Assembly (NCBI GenBank): GCA_037577475.1
Contig: CM075201.1
Span: 12,257,501-12,321,500 of the forward strand
Direction: 5' to 3'
Length of the DNA: 64,000 nt
From: Chaunax sp. Z400
Lineage: Eukaryota > Chordata > Actinopteri > Lophiiformes > Chaunacidae
Part shown: piece after piece, positions 62,053 through 64,000 of the stretch
Position numbering within the stretch: position 1 is the first letter of the stretch
Layout: the number at the start of each line of letters is the position of its first letter
Position numbers and translations under genes: made by a program
Notes under the pieces: model-generated
What the model saw: the letters and a program-made list of their open reading frames with translations, nothing else
What the model was told of the DNA's origin: nothing
Databases searched by the model: none

Positions 62053-63725
62053 TCCCATCTCTGAGGTCTTCCTCACTTTGCTCAGCTCTCAAATCTGTGT
62101 TTTCCCACAAACACAAGCAAGTTCACAAGAAAAATAATTGACTTCTTTTTTTATTCAAGATATCATTTATTTTCAAATATCCGTTAAATATAAAATGACC
62201 AAAAATAACAAACAAAATAAAAAAGAATCTTCAAAATAGAGGAACTACTTATCAACTTGAAAATGAGCCACGGACCACCTGGACTCTGAGGCTCCTCAGG
62301 AAATGGTATGCAAGATTCACAAACTGTAATCCATGAAATCAAGATAAGTGAGTTATGAGTGATGAGTCACTCCCCTGTTTGACATGAGAAAGCATTAGCA
62401 TTTAAGCTACTTCCTCATCAGCGTCAAGCTCTAATTTATGCTGTGTGCTCAAAATGCAAAATTACAGGCAATAGCAGTACAAATACAGTATCAACAACTA
62501 GTGCTGTACTTGAAATAGTAGTGCAGTACCATCTCAGCAAAGTGACAGTGATGTGGTTAGTGATAGCCAGCAAAGTAAAGTACAGGACTTCTAAAAACTC
62601 AGATTAAAAACAAAAAACAAAATTGCCATTCATTTGTAGACATAAGGTAGGCCTATGTATCACCCAAAACCTCAGAAAGCAAACTGTCCACTCAATAGCA
62701 ATGTTATTTATATTCATTCTCCTGCCTCCACACTTAAACATTACAATGCAGCCTATCACTGCACCCCTTGGTTCATAACTAAGACTGACTTTAGAACACA
62801 TCACATGACTATCTGAGAAAGTTGTGTGGCTTTTGTTGGCAATGACAACACTGCATTCTATTAATTTACACATCAATTAATGTAGAATTACCAGGGTATC
62901 TTAGGCTACATGTCATTTTAACTATAAATCAAGTAGGGAATGCACTGTATTTTATATTAATTAGGCCTCTTAAATCACTAGGAAACAGGCTTTTAAGTAT
63001 TTGCTCCATAAAAGTAAAACTTGTTAGACTGGCTCATCTCATTTGCTTAATTTGAGGCCCTTTGGCTAGGAGTTCTGTGAGTGTGTTTTCTCAACTGATC
63101 TTTGTTTGTACTGTATATGTATTTGTGCTGTTTCATATTTACATGAGTACTGCATGTAGTTTTGTTTTCATTGTTTACCCAGGGTAGAGTTTAAGCGAGC
63201 TATTCTCATTCTCATCGTAGTAAACCTCGGTTCCTTTATGGTTTTGTTGGTTGCCTGTAATTTCCTCAAAAAATTTCATTAAATCAAATAAATACATGAA
63301 TTAATTGCATTTAATTTCTGTTCTGTGCTCTAATCCAGACCTGGAGTCTTTATGTGAGGTGTTTGCATGTTCTCCTTTTCTCAGACAGTTTGAGGACTTG
63401 TGTTATAGATTAAGTGGTGACTAAATTGGTTATAGCCAAGGGGCAAATCAAATGGCTGGATGGATCAATCAGCCAGTCAAGAGTTAAATGCTTGCAAGCA
63501 ACAGCTAGTCTTGGTTAGTGGTGACTGAAATAAAAACTCTTAAGTAGGCAACAGATTTAAGTGGAAAATTGAGTAAAACCACTCCCATACAACCTGATTC
63601 ATGCAAAACAAAGCAAAACGAACATTTGCATATATGTATCTGTCCAACCACACTTCAGACATCACACAACTCATAAAACATGATGGATTGACACCGGTTT
63701 ACCGGTTCTACTGCTTCCGTGTGGT
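62053..63725. other. Spacer downstream of casr
   Basis: AT-rich with one eroded L2-like fragment at about 63341-63460 ('gtttgcatgttctcc'). No gene supported before the TATA box at 63726. Confidence 0.6.
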
Positions 63726-63779
63726 TATAAAGTGTATGAACGGATATTAGAGCTGTCATAAGCCGCAGGTGGAGGACAG
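63726..63779 (+). promoter_or_regulatory. TATA box and possible first exon of a gene running off the right edge
   Basis: TATAAA at 63726-63731, then about 50 bases ending in the donor-like GGACAG|GTAAGC at 63779/63780. The following 220 bases are clearly richer in CpG than the spacer before them. This fits a promoter plus short untranslated exon, but no product can be named. Confidence 0.35.
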
Positions 63780-64000
63780 GTAAGCTTTTATTCTAGGGCA
63801 GTACAGATACAAATTCAATGCGTTATCGATGATATTTCCCATGGAAGGTTCTTGACGTTTATAATCCCTGGAGAAAACTGTTGCCTCTTTTTGAAACAAG
63901 AAAGAGGACGATTTTGGAGAGGTGTTCTTTTGTCGGAGCCGTCAAATATTGCAGAGGAAATATCGCAGCGCAAATCGCTTTCTTTAAGACCTGGTTTTGG
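63762..64000 (+). CDS. Unidentified open frame at the right edge (partial, uncertain)
   Basis: A frame without stops runs 79 codons from just after a TAA (63759-63761) to the window end. It has no ATG, so any real coding part would need an upstream exon or a start outside the frame. Parts look protein-like (ENCCLFLKQERGRFWRGVLL), but I recognise no family. The opposite strand is also open for about 60 codons here, which weakens the case. It may be just an untranslated CpG-rich segment. Confidence 0.2.

Noticed and set aside
1..64000. CRISPR arrays, operons, phage or bacterial systems
   Set aside because: The sequence is vertebrate, with spliced genes and fish repeats; no spaced direct repeats or prokaryotic gene layout were seen.

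Overview
The window is vertebrate nuclear DNA, almost certainly from a spiny-rayed (acanthomorph) teleost. It is AT-rich, with multi-exon genes that have GT-AG introns, proteins close to their human orthologues, and dispersed repeats typical of fish: tRNA-derived SINEs, L2-like LINE 3' ends, and short TIR elements. Gene models were built by hand from splice sites, reading phase and family knowledge; no database search was run.

Layout. 1-29.6 kb is a gene-poor block of repeats, microsatellites, one decayed coding-like relic (22.2-22.7 kb) and several motif-rich, repeat-free stretches. 29.7-37.4 kb (+) holds cdc23 (APC8, 16 coding exons, 573 aa). 37.5-46.3 kb (-) holds kif20a (MKLP2 kinesin, 18 coding exons plus an untranslated first exon, 911 aa). 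The two are tail to tail, with poly(A) signals less than 200 bp apart, as in the human CDC23/KIF20A pair. 47.5-52.8 kb (-) holds a CAT-family cationic amino acid transporter (SLC7A, CAT-2A-like, 607 aa) that uses one GC-AG intron. 57.2-61.95 kb (+) holds casr, the extracellular calcium-sensing receptor (6 coding exons, 940 aa). After casr comes a long (ATCT)n tract, an AT-rich spacer, and at the right edge a TATA-box/CpG-rich segment with an unbroken but unidentified reading frame, possibly the start of another gene.

Functional links. cdc23 and kif20a both act in mitosis (anaphase-promoting complex; central spindle and cytokinesis). Their upstream regions carry motifs usual for housekeeping or cell-cycle promoters (GC box, CCAAT, YY1-like; CRE, CCAAT, CHR). 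The transporter and casr are membrane proteins with no evident link to that pair.

The most notable non-genic structure is a 708 bp TIR element (CAGGGATGCAAA ends, about 6 bp target duplication) inserted into an older dispersed repeat in cdc23 intron 13. No new multi-gene system was found.
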